From contig CAZDXJ010000006.1 of NCBI GenBank assembly GCA_964509475.1, positions 1 through 56,693 of the forward strand: a stretch of 56,693 nucleotides of DNA, read 5' to 3'. Positions within the stretch are counted from its first letter, which is position 1. Each line of letters begins with the position of its first letter. Position numbers and translations under genes: made by a program. The DNA is from CAZDXJ01 sp964509475 (lineage in GTDB: Bacteria > Pseudomonadota > Gammaproteobacteria > Methylococcales > Methylomonadaceae). Positions 8,945-17,062 of the stretch are shown piece by piece. The notes under the pieces were generated by a model. That model was given only the letters and a program-made list of their open reading frames with translations, made no database searches and was not told where the DNA came from.

Positions 8945-10332
8945 ATAAAGAACAATTAGATTACAAAATTCGAGAGATTTTTAGTGAATTAACGATTGAT
9001 AAAGCGTTAGTGAGAAAATTAAAGGTTCGTGATCAGCGTACAGTTCCAACGTTTGTTGAAGAATGGTTAATTTCCAGGTTCCAACAGCCAGGTAAAAGTG
9101 AAGCCGATATTTATAAAGATATTATCCATTTTATGAGTCATCATTTGCCTGCAAAAACAGAAAAGGAAAAAATTAAATACCGCTTACAATTAAATGAATC
9201 TGTTGTCTTGTTAGACCGCTTTGAAGCTAGGATAGATATTAATAAAGATAAGAAACTGTTGACTATTCCCTGCCTTGACGAACGAAATGCCCGTGTAGCG
9301 CATGAGGTTTTGGAAAAAAATCAAACCTTACTAGAAGGTGGACAGTGGGGTGCAGGCAGGCTGTCTATTCGGCCAGAAGGGAAAAATAAAGTAATTGAGT
9401 TGGTGGAATTTCATCCAATGCAGTCAGGTATAGTACGGTTAGAGCAACTTATTAGGGCCAGGCAGGAATTTACCACGCATGAATGGATGGCTTTACTGAT
9501 GCGAACAATGGGATATGAACCATCTGCTTATACAGAAGAACAACAAAATTATGTGTTGTTACGGTTATTACCTTTAGTGCAGAACAATTTGAATATGATG
9601 GAATTAGCACCAAAAGGAACCGGTAAGTCTTTTATTTATTCAAACTTAAGTCGTTATGTTTGGTTAAATAGCGGTGGCGCATTAACTCAGGCGCAGTTAT
9701 TCATGAATCTCAGCACTAAGGAGATAGGTTTATTAGGAAAGTATGATCTTTTAGTATTAGATGAAGGTCAGTCAATTAATTTTAAGGGCGCTGATGATAT
9801 TCACGCCAAATTTAAAGATTATTTAGAGTCGGGACAATACAGTATTGGTCGGGAAAAGGTTACAAGTGAATGTGGCTTAATGATATTAGCCAATATTGAT
9901 TTATATGACGGTCTGCCCCGCCAAACTGATTATATTAAAAATTTACCTGAAATGTTTCATGATGATGCGTTACTTGATCGTTTTCATGGCATTATTCCAG
10001 GTTGGAAAATCCCTCGCTTCACCACAGAATCTGCAGCTCAGGGTTATGGCATTAAAGCAGATGTATTCGGGCAGTACTTACATCAATTGCGCTCAGTCAG
10101 TCATATCGAGTTCCCTTATGGTGGGTGTCCCCATCTAAAAGGTGATAGTAGAGATGTGAAAGCTGTTACACGGCTTGCCTCTGCATTATCTAAATTGTTA
10201 CTACTGAACCCAGATCATCCAGAGTATGAGAAATATGTATTAAATCCTGCTATAGTGCTTAGGCAAAGGGTTAGAGAGCAATTAGCTGAATTGAATCCGC
10301 ATGAGTTTAAAGCGGCAGTCAATATTTATTGA
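8941..10332 (+). CDS. brxL: BREX AAA+ protein BrxL, short form
   Basis: This 463-aa protein is the ATPase part of BrxL. It has an N-terminal region (LVRKLKVRDQRTVPTFVEEWL) typical of the family, Walker A P224-S230 (PKGTGKS), Walker B LLVLDE (D274, E275), and a C-terminal lid-like segment with ALLDRFHGIIPGW and RDVKAVTRLASAL. Type 1 BrxL proteins carry an additional Lon-protease-like C-terminal domain; here the protein stops shortly after the segment RQRVREQLAEL, so that domain is missing. BrxL assembles as a DNA-binding AAA+ ring in studied systems. It overlaps pglZ by four bases and is the last intact gene of the operon. Confidence 0.85.
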   Translation: MNKEQLDYKIREIFSELTIDKALVRKLKVRDQRTVPTFVEEWLISRFQQPGKSEADIYKDIIHFMSHHLPAKTEKEKIKYRLQLNESVVLLDRFEARIDINKDKKLLTIPCLDERNARVAHEVLEKNQTLLEGGQWGAGRLSIRPEGKNKVIELVEFHPMQSGIVRLEQLIRARQEFTTHEWMALLMRTMGYEPSAYTEEQQNYVLLRLLPLVQNNLNMMELAPKGTGKSFIYSNLSRYVWLNSGGALTQAQLFMNLSTKEIGLLGKYDLLVLDEGQSINFKGADDIHAKFKDYLESGQYSIGREKVTSECGLMILANIDLYDGLPRQTDYIKNLPEMFHDDALLDRFHGIIPGWKIPRFTTESAAQGYGIKADVFGQYLHQLRSVSHIEFPYGGCPHLKGDSRDVKAVTRLASALSKLLLLNPDHPEYEKYVLNPAIVLRQRVREQLAELNPHEFKAAVNIY

Positions 10333-10364
10333 TAAAAATATATCTATGAATATTAGGAGTTGAG

Positions 10365-10424
10365 ATGGACTTGAAAGGCGCTGAAGTTAGGAATTTTTAT
10401 AAGATAAGGCCGCAATGTAAGTAA
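10365..10424 (+). other. Short open frame after brxL, possibly the start of a disrupted gene
   Basis: A strong ribosome binding site (AGGAG, 10355-10359) precedes an ATG at 10365 that opens a frame of only 19 codons, starting MDLKGAEVRNFY. The stop codon lies inside the left hairpin of the palindromic element that begins at 10418. This fits a further operon gene cut off by insertion of that element. No matching continuation was recognised on the other side. It may also be a chance frame. Confidence 0.3.
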
Positions 10425-10712
10425 TAGGCTTTAGCCTATTGCTTAGCATTGCCAATAACTCTATACTCTAAACTGCATACCGCAGGGTCTGCGGGATTTT
10501 AAGTCTGTGGAGTACATGTCAGCCCTGGGGAACAAGGGGTTGGTTGGCCGCCGTAAAAGTTCCCACAGAGGAACTTAGCGGCAAAAACCAAGCCATTTCC
10601 TTGGGCAATGTACGATGAAGCAGAAACCGGAAAATACCGTAAGGTGTTTTCACCTGCATATCGCAGGAATCCTCTTCCTTCAGGGAGAGGAGGAGGTCAA
10701 GAAGCAATAACA
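10418..10712 (+). mobile_element. Relic palindromic IS200/IS605-type element without tnpB, with an omega-RNA-like right end
   Basis: The left end is a hairpin at 10418-10445 (stem AATAGGCT / AGCCTATT with a TT loop, extended by TAAG/CTTA). The right end is a hairpin near 10671-10690 (stem CCTCTTCC with partner GGGAGAGG, loop TTCA) followed by GGTCAAG. IS200/IS605 elements end in subterminal hairpins of this kind, and the roughly 200 bases before the right hairpin have the look of the 3' end of IS1341-type tnpB elements, where the guide (omega) RNA is encoded. There is no transposase or TnpB frame. The element lies 85 bp after brxL. The call rests on structure and pattern memory, not on a database match. 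Confidence 0.55.
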
Positions 10713-10760
10713 TTGTAAAAGAATCTCAATTACATAAATGTCTTTGCAGAGCAACAAACC

Positions 10761-11348
10761 ATGCCAAACCTCAAAAAAATAAATTTACTCACTGAAGAAG
10801 CCTATTTACAGGGCGAACTAGTTAGTGATGTAAAACATGAACTGATTGATGGCTGTATCTATGCAATGGCGGGGGCAAGCGCTAATCATGAGCGGATTTC
10901 TGGAAATATTTATTCAGAGTTTAGAAATCATTTAAAAAAATCACCTTGCGAGCCATTCGGTTCAGACATGAAGGTTAAAGTGGGTTCAGACTTTTTTTAT
11001 CCTGATGTGATTGTTGATTGTCATTTTGATGAGTCGCAGCCCTTTTATACGGAATCGCCCGTTATTATTGTTGAAGTTTTATCCAAAGCAACGCGTAAAA
11101 CTGACGAAACCATTAAGCTGCTGTCTTATATCAATCTATCCAGTCTGCAAGAATATGTGTTAATTGAACAGGATTATGTTGATGTTCAGGTGCTACGAAG
11201 GAATGAAACCTGGTTCCCCAGACATTATTTTTTAGGTGATGAAGTGATGTTTGAGGCGATCAACCTTACCTTGCCGGTAGAAGAAATCTATGAACGGGTG
11301 CATAATGAAGATATGATTGCATTTTTAGATAGCAAAACAGAGCAATAA
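10761..11348 (+). CDS. Uma2 family (DUF820) restriction-endonuclease-fold protein
   Basis: This 195-aa protein shows the typical order of the Uma2/DUF820 family: YLQGELVSDVKHELIDGCIYAMAGAS near the N-terminus, HERISGNIYSEF, then FYPDVIVDC and PVIIVEVLSKATRKTDETIK, which supply the PD-(D/E)XK-type acidic and lysine residues, and LQEYVLIEQD towards the end. These are single-domain nuclease-fold proteins common in cyanobacteria and also found in methanotrophs; their role is mostly unknown. It stands alone after the relic element, and is convergent with the minus-strand methyltransferase gene whose end lies 47 bp downstream. Confidence 0.85.
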   Translation: MPNLKKINLLTEEAYLQGELVSDVKHELIDGCIYAMAGASANHERISGNIYSEFRNHLKKSPCEPFGSDMKVKVGSDFFYPDVIVDCHFDESQPFYTESPVIIVEVLSKATRKTDETIKLLSYINLSSLQEYVLIEQDYVDVQVLRRNETWFPRHYFLGDEVMFEAINLTLPVEEIYERVHNEDMIAFLDSKTEQ

Positions 11349-11395
11349 CCATTGCGCATTGCGATAGCTTAAGCCGGTTGTGAGCGCTTGATGTA

Positions 11396-13906
11396 TTATC
11401 GCTTCCGCGGTACTTGCCGCCCCGAAGCGGTTATCACTAAATCCACATATTCCCCTTTCTGTTCCGGCCCATAACTGACATGAATGGGCCGGTTTTCACC
11501 ATAAAAATAAAGCCGATCAAATGGCGTATTTTGGGCAATCCAGTCGGCGACTTCGCGCATGTTTTCATCTTCCACGATAAAATCAACCGCTGCGCCTAAG
11601 CGTGGGCAGATCAGGTTTTTATGGGTATTGAGTTCATGCGCGGCATGTTGATCCAGTTTGGGTGCAACCTGTTTTTTAATATGTTTGCCAAGTTTGTGTG
11701 AGCAAAAGCCGTAGGTCAACCGGATCATGCCGAAATAATCAATCACGGGGTCTAGTATATGGGAGGCTAATTCATACAATGCGGTATAGCTGTCGGCTTG
11801 TTTGGGCAGATTGGGTAAACCGCTGGTTTGCTGTGTTTCACCGCATTCAATCAGTTGTCGGTAGCTGAGATATTGACTACAAGGGTCGTCTAAATCGGGC
11901 ATTGCACGACTGCGAATAAGTCTGAATCCATCAATTTCCCAGCGGTGAGACTGTAGGATTTGATGAAACTCATCGGGTTTAGGGCCGTAACCGTTTAAGT
12001 CAAACAGGTTCAGGTTTTGCAATGTCTCGTCAAAATCGAGTTGTTCCGCGTAATGGGAGAATTCTTCATTGATATAACGTGATTTTAAATACAGATAAGT
12101 GGGCTGAAATTCTTCACCATATTGATATAGATCGAATGTTTGCCGGCGCAGGTTGACTTTTACCCGTTCCAACAAGCGTGGGAGTGGTTGGTTTTCAAAA
12201 TCATCGTAACGCATTAAGCTCAGTTTGCCTGTTTGACTGTGGATTTTAATTAAATCAGTTTCTTCGATATCACCATAAAGCAAGGTGGCGCAGCCAATAT
12301 ATATTCTTAAGATAGCGGGGAGTTGTTGTACCAGGCTGCTGTGAATATGCAAAGCCTGTTCTTCATCGAAATAGCCTAAACCCTGTTCCGCTGCTTGTTG
12401 GCAATTTGCCGCAATCAGTTCTGTCTGGCTGATTTGAAACAAGCGTTCCTGGGCTTGCGCTAGGGCTTCTTTGTAATCACCGAAAAAGGCTTTAATATCT
12501 TGTTGCAACGTAACATCCAGATGTTTATAGGCTTTGCGTTTGGAAAAGGTTTGTAGCGCAAAATACGTCAGCAAGTCTTCGATACGTTGTTGTCGTATCG
12601 ATTCGAGCAGTTTTTCATCAAACCAGTTCAGCATAAACTTTAAGGCTTTGCTAACGCTGCCGAAGGCTTCGGTCAGTTCAACCAGTGCGGTGATTTCGCT
12701 TTTATCCGGTAAGCGGCCGAGTTCTAGCGTTTGTTGCCATAGCGGATCAAGAAGGTGCTGGTAAGTTTGGTATTTTTTTTCATAACGCGATATTTTTGGT
12801 TGAGACGCAGGTCTTTGTGTGAGTCGTAAAATATTGCGACGACTGCGTTGGCGGTTTAGCAAAAAACGCTGTTCAGCCGTTTTGTCTTTGAAGATAAAAA
12901 ATATGCCGGGAGCAACGGGGATGGCTTCAGTTTCTAAACTGTCGGTTAGAAATTCCTTCAGATCGGTTTGGCTGAAATATTTCTGAAAAGTATTGCGTCC
13001 GGTGATAATGCCATCGTTATATTGTTGTCCTTTGTAGGTATTTTGATTAAACAGCATGGCAGAAACGACTAATAATTGTTGGCTTAACTGATATGCGCCG
13101 GCCAGGGCTTCTAAACGTTCCTGAAAATTTTCGATGACATTGATGACAAAACCTAAATTGACAATATCCGCCGGTTGCTTAGGATTATCGGGCGCATAAT
13201 GAGGATCCCAACCCGAGACGGGAATATTATTGGCTTGAAGATTGCGAATATCATCGCCTTTGCCGCAACCATAGTCGAACACTGTTAGACGACCGTCTAA
13301 GAACCCATGTCGTGCCAGGCATTGCATGGGGGCGGATAAATTACTGCGGGACAGCGCGGTTAAATGGCGGGAGATGGTGTTGTTTTGTAGCAGTGAGGCG
13401 ATTGGTTTGCTGTCATCTTCTACATTGGCTAACGGGACAAATTGTCCTTCAAGGAGTTGAAAGCCTTTTTCCGCAATTAAATTTTCCCAGCTTTGTTTGA
13501 AGCCGATGGTAATGGGATTATCAAACAGACCAAGCTGTTCTGCGGTTACCGTCAATTCACGATATTGAGGTGAGCGGGGATGATTTTGGCTCAGTAGTAA
13601 TTCTTTTCGATGCAGAACCGGAGGATTGAGTGAATTTTGGTAGGTCCGTTTTTCAACCCGTCCAGTGTTCAAATCAACGCGGTAGCTTTTTCCTAACGGA
13701 GGGAAGGGATTGTCGAAAAAGTCCAAATAATTAAGCAGTGAAATATATTGCCCGGTCATTTCGTATTTAACAACATTGTAATCAATACCTGGCTGTAACT
13801 CTGCAAGTTGCCCTGCTTGAAGGACTTTTTTCTGTATATCCTTGGATTGTTCAGATGTTAAGCTGAAATGCCAATAGCAATGGTTGGCAACTTTTTTGCC
13901 TAACAT
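11396..13906 (-). CDS. DNA phosphorothioation-associated putative methyltransferase
   Basis: This 836-aa protein contains the methyltransferase domain that accompanies dnd systems (the family known as dnd_rel_methyl). Characteristic segments are ISRHLTALSRSNLSAPM (about 178-193), SAM motif I VFDYGCGKGDD (209-219), GWDPHYAPDNP (232-242) and PADIVNLGFVINVIEN (245-260). About 170 residues precede this domain and some 480 follow it, including FEHE-like acidic segments and a region with SHRWEIDGFRLI; I cannot assign these. The target is unknown; in dnd loci it is a suspected DNA-modifying partner. The gene starts 14 bp after the cysteine desulfurase stop, so the two form an operon. Its GC is higher than that of the BREX genes, which suggests a separate origin. 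Confidence 0.8.
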   Translation of the reverse strand: MLGKKVANHCYWHFSLTSEQSKDIQKKVLQAGQLAELQPGIDYNVVKYEMTGQYISLLNYLDFFDNPFPPLGKSYRVDLNTGRVEKRTYQNSLNPPVLHRKELLLSQNHPRSPQYRELTVTAEQLGLFDNPITIGFKQSWENLIAEKGFQLLEGQFVPLANVEDDSKPIASLLQNNTISRHLTALSRSNLSAPMQCLARHGFLDGRLTVFDYGCGKGDDIRNLQANNIPVSGWDPHYAPDNPKQPADIVNLGFVINVIENFQERLEALAGAYQLSQQLLVVSAMLFNQNTYKGQQYNDGIITGRNTFQKYFSQTDLKEFLTDSLETEAIPVAPGIFFIFKDKTAEQRFLLNRQRSRRNILRLTQRPASQPKISRYEKKYQTYQHLLDPLWQQTLELGRLPDKSEITALVELTEAFGSVSKALKFMLNWFDEKLLESIRQQRIEDLLTYFALQTFSKRKAYKHLDVTLQQDIKAFFGDYKEALAQAQERLFQISQTELIAANCQQAAEQGLGYFDEEQALHIHSSLVQQLPAILRIYIGCATLLYGDIEETDLIKIHSQTGKLSLMRYDDFENQPLPRLLERVKVNLRRQTFDLYQYGEEFQPTYLYLKSRYINEEFSHYAEQLDFDETLQNLNLFDLNGYGPKPDEFHQILQSHRWEIDGFRLIRSRAMPDLDDPCSQYLSYRQLIECGETQQTSGLPNLPKQADSYTALYELASHILDPVIDYFGMIRLTYGFCSHKLGKHIKKQVAPKLDQHAAHELNTHKNLICPRLGAAVDFIVEDENMREVADWIAQNTPFDRLYFYGENRPIHVSYGPEQKGEYVDLVITASGRQVPRKR

Positions 13907-13920
13907 GGTCTGTACCTCGG

Positions 13921-15153
13921 TTATTCCTGTGCTAATGCCCGAAGACGTAAGACTTCTTTTATTAGTATATCTCCCGCCTGATTGATTTCCTCTACAGTTG
14001 TATAACGACCAAAACTGATTCGGACAGCACCATATAATCTGTCGCCTTCAATTCCCATAGCGCGTAGAACATGAGAGGCTTCAATCGTACCGCTATTACA
14101 AGCAGAACCGGAAGAAATCGCAAGTTGATCAATTAATGCAATCAATAATGCATCGGAGCCGACCTGTTCAAAGCTGACATTTACAATATTCGGTAGAGTT
14201 TTAGTTTCGCTGCCGTTGATGGTTATGCCATCAATCTGTTTTAATCGAGTTAATAGCGATTGCTTTAATGCCATACAATGTTCAAAGTCCTTGGCCATAT
14301 TTTCGTGAGCCAGTTTTAACGCCATTGCCATAGCTGTAATCTGGTGAGTCGGCAATGTTCCTGGTCTTAATCCGTGTTCTTGTCCCCCGCCATGCATAAT
14401 TGGCACAAGTTGGGTTTGCTTTCGATCCCGAATATATAAACAACCGCATCCTTTCGGGCCATAAAACTTATGAGAGGAAATCGACAAAAGGTCAATAGGC
14501 GTCGTGGCGAGATTGATCGGTAACTTCCCTGCAACCTGCGCGGCATCGACATGAAAAAAGGCTTTTTGATCCTGAAGTGCTTGTGCTAATTCATCAATCG
14601 GTTGAATAACGCCGGTTTCATTATTCGCATACATGATGGACACTAAAACTGTGTCTTGAGTGACGGCCTGTAAAACATCATTGACTGAAATACATCCATC
14701 TCTATCCGGACGTAGATAAGTAACTGAGAACCCTTGTGTTTCAAGGTATTTGCAAGTATCTAATACAGACTTGTGTTCGATTGCAGAAGTAACGATATGT
14801 GCACATTGTTGTCGATAAACTTGGGCAATACCTTTGATAGCGAGATTGTTGGATTCCGTTGCACCTGAGGTAAATATAAAATCCTTTTTTCTGGCCTTGA
14901 ATAGTTCTGCAATTTGAGTTCGTGCCTGTTCTACACATAATTTCACTGTCTGGCCTAAGCTGTGTTGTATCGACGCAGGGTTCGCGAATGTACCTGTTAA
15001 GGTTAGATAATGCATCATGGTATCAACCGCTTCAGGTGCTACCGGTGTGGTCGCGGCATAGTCCAGGTAAATCGGATTTTTCAAGATGTGGCCATTCAGT
15101 TGTTCCAAAAGTGCTTGGCATTTTAACAAATTAGCCGGTTTACAGGGTATCAT
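13921..15153 (-). CDS. dndA: Cysteine desulfurase, DndA/IscS type
   Basis: This 410-aa PLP enzyme removes sulfur from cysteine as a protein-bound persulfide. Visible features are IYLDYAATTPVAPE (28-41), H127 (SAIEHK), D203 (HVDAAQ), the PLP-binding K229 (SSHKFYGPKG) and the catalytic C352 in SSGSACNSG. The family normally starts close to the IYLDYAATTPV strand, so the ATG at 15153 gives an N-terminal extension of about 23 residues; a TTG at 15084 is an alternative start. There are no isc or suf genes nearby. Its partner gene is the phosphorothioation-associated methyltransferase, so a dedicated DndA role supplying sulfur to DNA modification is more likely than housekeeping Fe-S assembly. On sequence alone IscS or NifS cannot be excluded. 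Confidence 0.8.
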   Translation of the reverse strand: MIPCKPANLLKCQALLEQLNGHILKNPIYLDYAATTPVAPEAVDTMMHYLTLTGTFANPASIQHSLGQTVKLCVEQARTQIAELFKARKKDFIFTSGATESNNLAIKGIAQVYRQQCAHIVTSAIEHKSVLDTCKYLETQGFSVTYLRPDRDGCISVNDVLQAVTQDTVLVSIMYANNETGVIQPIDELAQALQDQKAFFHVDAAQVAGKLPINLATTPIDLLSISSHKFYGPKGCGCLYIRDRKQTQLVPIMHGGGQEHGLRPGTLPTHQITAMAMALKLAHENMAKDFEHCMALKQSLLTRLKQIDGITINGSETKTLPNIVNVSFEQVGSDALLIALIDQLAISSGSACNSGTIEASHVLRAMGIEGDRLYGAVRISFGRYTTVEEINQAGDILIKEVLRLRALAQE

Positions 15154-15174
15154 CCCTGTCGGTTATTAATGATT

Positions 15175-15390
15175 TTATTTTCCATTCGTAAGGTTAAAAC
15201 CTTCGCCTTTCAGGCGAACAGATTTATTGATTTTAAGTACACGAGCGGTATCACGAATCCCACTTGCATTGATGGCCATTTCAACTATCTTTTCCGTCAT
15301 TCCAGGTTCACAGGCCTTATAACTTTTCCCGGATTTGATTATTTTTGTGCTGTTACAATAAGGAAGGGCAGCAGATTTTTTGATAGCATG
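15175..15390 (-). pseudogene. IS1-family InsA remnant
   Basis: On the minus strand a frame open from 15390 to the stop at 15175 reads LPYCNSTKIIKSGKS, then YKACEPGMTEKIVEMAINAS and GIRDTARVLKINKSV. The first part matches the InsA zinc-finger start (CPSC-type) and the second the InsA helix-turn-helix segment (the MAMNG-x-GxRxTARI region). The stretch with the second zinc-binding cysteine pair is missing between them, and the second frame (insB) is absent. There is no start codon in frame. It is therefore an internally deleted relic, located just outside dndA at the right boundary of the island. Confidence 0.65.
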
Positions 15391-15469
15391 TCATGAGTTG
15401 GTCATTATTTTTTTGAATAACGACAATTTTAACCCATTTTCAAAAAATGATAGCAGAGCGGCTTTGTAT

Positions 15470-16393
15470 TCAGGAACGTTTTTTTTGTTTTCTTTGTAAA
15501 CGTGCTGCTTTTTTGGCAGCTTTTTGTTCGCGTATTATAATCAACTCAGCCAGCTCTTGCTGCATCATTGCAGGTGTTTCCAGGGTAATTCGGCCTATTG
15601 TGCCGCTACGCAACTCATTGAGTAATAATTTACTGGCCTTGTCTGTATCAATTTGTCCTCCGGTACCCAGACAGCCACGTTTTTTCCCTATATATTCAAT
15701 AAATTGATATTCGTTTTCCGGCAATGTTTCCAGTTGATAACGGTTTTGCAATTGGCGTGGATAATATTCAAGCAGATAAGCTGCCGTGAAATAGGCGACA
15801 TCATCATGATGCATTGCCGTATCCTTGATAGCTCCTGTAGCGGCCAAACGGTAGCCGCTGTTGCGATTTTCAATGTTAGGCCATAGTACACCCGGTGTGT
15901 CGGATAAAACAATGCCATTGCCCAGGGTAATCCGCTGCTGTCGTTTGGTAATAGCCGGTTCATTGCCTGTTTTGGCTATGGTCCGGCCTGCCAGGATGTT
16001 AATCAATGTGGATTTTCCTACATTGGGGATGCCCAGGATAAGAGTATGAATGGTTTTGCTATGTTGACTCTTGTCCGATAATGATTTCCGGCATAAATCA
16101 GTCAGTTGCTGTACTTTTTCCGGTTGTTTGCTGGTTAATGCCAGGGTTTCCGCGTTGTGTTCCCGAGCGATATAGTCTTGCCATTGCCTGGTTTTTACCG
16201 GATCGGCCAGATCAGTTTTATTCAGTACCTTTATACAGGGTTTCGTCCCCCACAAAGTTGCCAGCATCGGGTTTTCACTGCTGAAGGGTATGCGTGCATC
16301 AAGGATTTCAATGATGAGATCAATTTTGGGCAGGATGGTTTTGAGTTCTTTGCCGGCCTTATGCATATGGCCGGGGTACCATTGTAATTGCAT
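15470..16393 (-). CDS. ylqF: Ribosome biogenesis GTPase YlqF/RbgA
   Basis: This 307-aa circularly permuted GTPase acts late in assembly of the 50S ribosomal subunit. The permuted motif order is visible: G4 VLNKTDL comes first, then G1 GIPNVGKSTLIN, then G3 DTPGVLWP. It starts at the ATG of MQLQWYPGHMHKA, which is the conserved family N-terminus (the WFPGHM-type motif); an upstream in-frame ATG would add 29 unrelated residues. The C-terminus is Lys/Arg-rich, as usual for a ribosome-binding protein. It is followed by the IS1 remnant. Confidence 0.92.
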   Translation of the reverse strand: MQLQWYPGHMHKAGKELKTILPKIDLIIEILDARIPFSSENPMLATLWGTKPCIKVLNKTDLADPVKTRQWQDYIAREHNAETLALTSKQPEKVQQLTDLCRKSLSDKSQHSKTIHTLILGIPNVGKSTLINILAGRTIAKTGNEPAITKRQQRITLGNGIVLSDTPGVLWPNIENRNSGYRLAATGAIKDTAMHHDDVAYFTAAYLLEYYPRQLQNRYQLETLPENEYQFIEYIGKKRGCLGTGGQIDTDKASKLLLNELRSGTIGRITLETPAMMQQELAELIIIREQKAAKKAARLQRKQKKRS

Positions 16394-16427
16394 GTTATTG
16401 ATGTTGCTCACTGAATTGGACAAAATT

Positions 16428-16592
16428 CTATTGGGGATAAGATATGAAACAGCAGGGTGCCAGTGAGTGCTTGCAAACAAACGCCGTTACTAAAAGTTTA
16501 TGCTTTTCAATAAAATCCAGCATAATCTTATTCACGCCGTCACCAAAGCCGCTTCGATAGAAACCGAAGTCTTCCGCTTCTCTTGCGTGCAT
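16428..16592 (-). other. Short open frame of unknown status upstream of ylqF
   Basis: A 54-codon frame starts at ATG 16592 (MHAREAEDFGFYRSGFGDG) and ends 34 bp before ylqF. There is no clear ribosome binding site and no recognised family. It could be a small protein or the remnant of a larger gene. The rest of the 16394-17062 interval holds only the truncated membrane gene at 16673-16960. Confidence 0.2.
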
Positions 16593-16672
16593 TTAAGGTC
16601 TGGCTGTAACGTGTCCTGACCGGCATCTTTTATCATAAATTATAATAGATTAGTGGATATTACAAGCATCAG

Positions 16673-16960
16673 TTACAAACCCATGCTGAAAATGAAACCG
16701 AGTGACAAAGCATCAAACAGGCTTTCGCTGGATGAGAGATCAAGATAGCTGTAGATTGGTGCTACCAATATACCGGGTATAATGCCAGAGGATGCTTTTT
16801 TTCCATAAACCAGAAAAGCCGCCAATGCAATTCCCGCGCCTGAGCAAACGGAGCTGCTGTTTGCCGGTGGCAATGCCAATTGGGTTGCCAGGTAACTGCC
16901 GGCAAAATGAATAATGGCAAAAATCAGATTGATCAGGAACGGCCAGTGTAACAGGCTCAT
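16673..16960 (-). CDS. Short membrane protein resembling the start of a MASE1 domain
   Basis: The 95-aa product begins with a hydrophobic segment (LINLIFAIIHFAGSYLA), followed by NSSSVCSGAGIALAAFLVYGKKASSGIIPGIL. The GIALAAFLV-x-GxKxxxGI pattern is typical of the first two helices of MASE1, the integral-membrane sensor module found ahead of histidine kinases and diguanylate cyclases. The full module has about eight helices and a cytoplasmic output domain; here the frame ends after roughly three helices. The likely explanation is a truncated gene, though a small stand-alone protein cannot be excluded. Confidence 0.5.
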   Translation of the reverse strand: MSLLHWPFLINLIFAIIHFAGSYLATQLALPPANSSSVCSGAGIALAAFLVYGKKASSGIIPGILVAPIYSYLDLSSSESLFDALSLGFIFSMGL

Positions 16961-17062
16961 TTGATATTATTTGTTTTGAGGCTGATTGGATTTTATCAGG
17001 TTCAATAATGAAGGAATATACTGCTTAGGCAGGTAAAATATCGTAACATCATCGACAAAGCA

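Noticed and set aside
11396..13906. The large methyltransferase as a PglX-type adenine methylase
   Set aside because: It lacks the NPPY-type motif of PglX; its SAM motif and flanking segments instead match the dnd-associated family.
15169..15396. Plus-strand open frame of 75 codons
   Set aside because: It is the shadow of the minus-strand insA remnant, which has clear family similarity.
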